A DNA stretch of 5,375 nt, from positions 1-5,375 of the forward strand of contig JAITEW010000246.1 in assembly GCA_031281855.1 (NCBI GenBank). Reading direction: 5' to 3'. The notes under the pieces were generated by a model. It saw only the letters and a program-made list of their open reading frames with translations. It was not told where the DNA came from and did no database searches. This stretch comes from Treponema sp. Its GTDB lineage: Bacteria > Spirochaetota > Spirochaetia > Treponematales > Breznakiellaceae. How positions within the stretch are numbered: position 1 is the first letter of the stretch; each line of letters starts with the position of its first letter. Both the position numbers and the translations under genes were made by a program. Below, piece after piece: positions 5,231 to 5,375 of the stretch.

Positions 5231-5375
5231 ATGAAATTTGTTGACGAAAAAATATTGAATGATTTTGACACTATTATTAACAAGTATTTGGTTTTTCTTG
5301 TTCATGCTCAAAAAAGCAGCTTAATCCAAATATCGGATAAGATTGTACTGTTTGAAAAGGCCAAAAACATTTCAT
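5231..5375 (+). CDS. Unrecognised AT-rich gene, 5' portion only
   Basis: The first 48 codons are present and the frame stays open to the right edge. I do not recognise the protein. It begins MKFVDEKILNDFDTIINKY and is lysine-, isoleucine- and phenylalanine-rich, with no signal peptide or clear membrane span in the visible part, so a cytoplasmic, largely helical protein is likely. The start is supported by GGGGG (5220-5224) six bases before the ATG and by a promoter candidate just upstream. GC content of the visible part is 40 of 145 bases (about 28%), against 52-62% in two rows of cysS I counted, and the codons end mostly in A or T. This contrast suggests recent acquisition or the edge of an accessory region. 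It is divergent from cysS and probably unrelated to it in function. Confidence 0.65.
   Translation, partial: MKFVDEKILNDFDTIINKYLVFLVHAQKSSLIQISDKIVLFEKAKNIS

Noticed and set aside
1..5375. tRNA or rRNA genes, CRISPR array, insertion sequence or transposase
   Set aside because: No cloverleaf, rRNA-like stretch, regularly spaced repeats or transposase motifs were seen on either strand.

Overview
The window looks like chromosome of a spirochaete, most likely a Treponema-type organism. This is inferred from three things: a cysteinyl-tRNA synthetase gene directly followed by an ECF sigma factor gene (an order I recall from Treponema pallidum), an archaeal-type UMP kinase, and a TIG/transglutaminase-like lipoprotein. 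No database search was possible. Base composition is GC-rich across the minus-strand genes (52-62% in rows I counted by hand) but falls to about 28% in the gene fragment at the right edge.

Layout. All complete genes lie on the minus strand and read from right to left. cysS (5068-3635) comes first. After 72 bases, which include a perfect 18-bp palindrome, a tight gene cluster follows: an ECF sigma factor (3562-3008), a membrane zinc-finger anti-sigma factor (3018-2422, overlapping by 11 bases), a secreted protein of unknown function (2425-1901, 4-base overlap), and a lipoprotein with two TIG domains and a transglutaminase-like domain (1904-267, 4-base overlap). A hairpin-bearing gap of 52 bases separates the lipoprotein from the 5' part of an archaeal-type UMP kinase gene (214-1), which runs off the left edge. 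Right of cysS is a 162-base divergent intergenic region with back-to-back promoter candidates and a pair of inverted CTGTTAAG boxes. It is followed by the start of an AT-rich plus-strand gene (5231 onward) that I do not recognise.

How they fit together. The sigma/anti-sigma pair is a transmembrane switch: the N-terminal zinc-binding domain should hold the sigma factor, and a periplasmic tail is available for sensing. The two downstream products, both exported, are translationally linked to it and are the best candidates for its sensor partners or envelope effectors. Housekeeping genes (cysS, UMP kinase) flank the module. The most notable molecular oddity is that the transglutaminase-like domain has serine where the catalytic cysteine is expected, while the His and Asp positions are kept.
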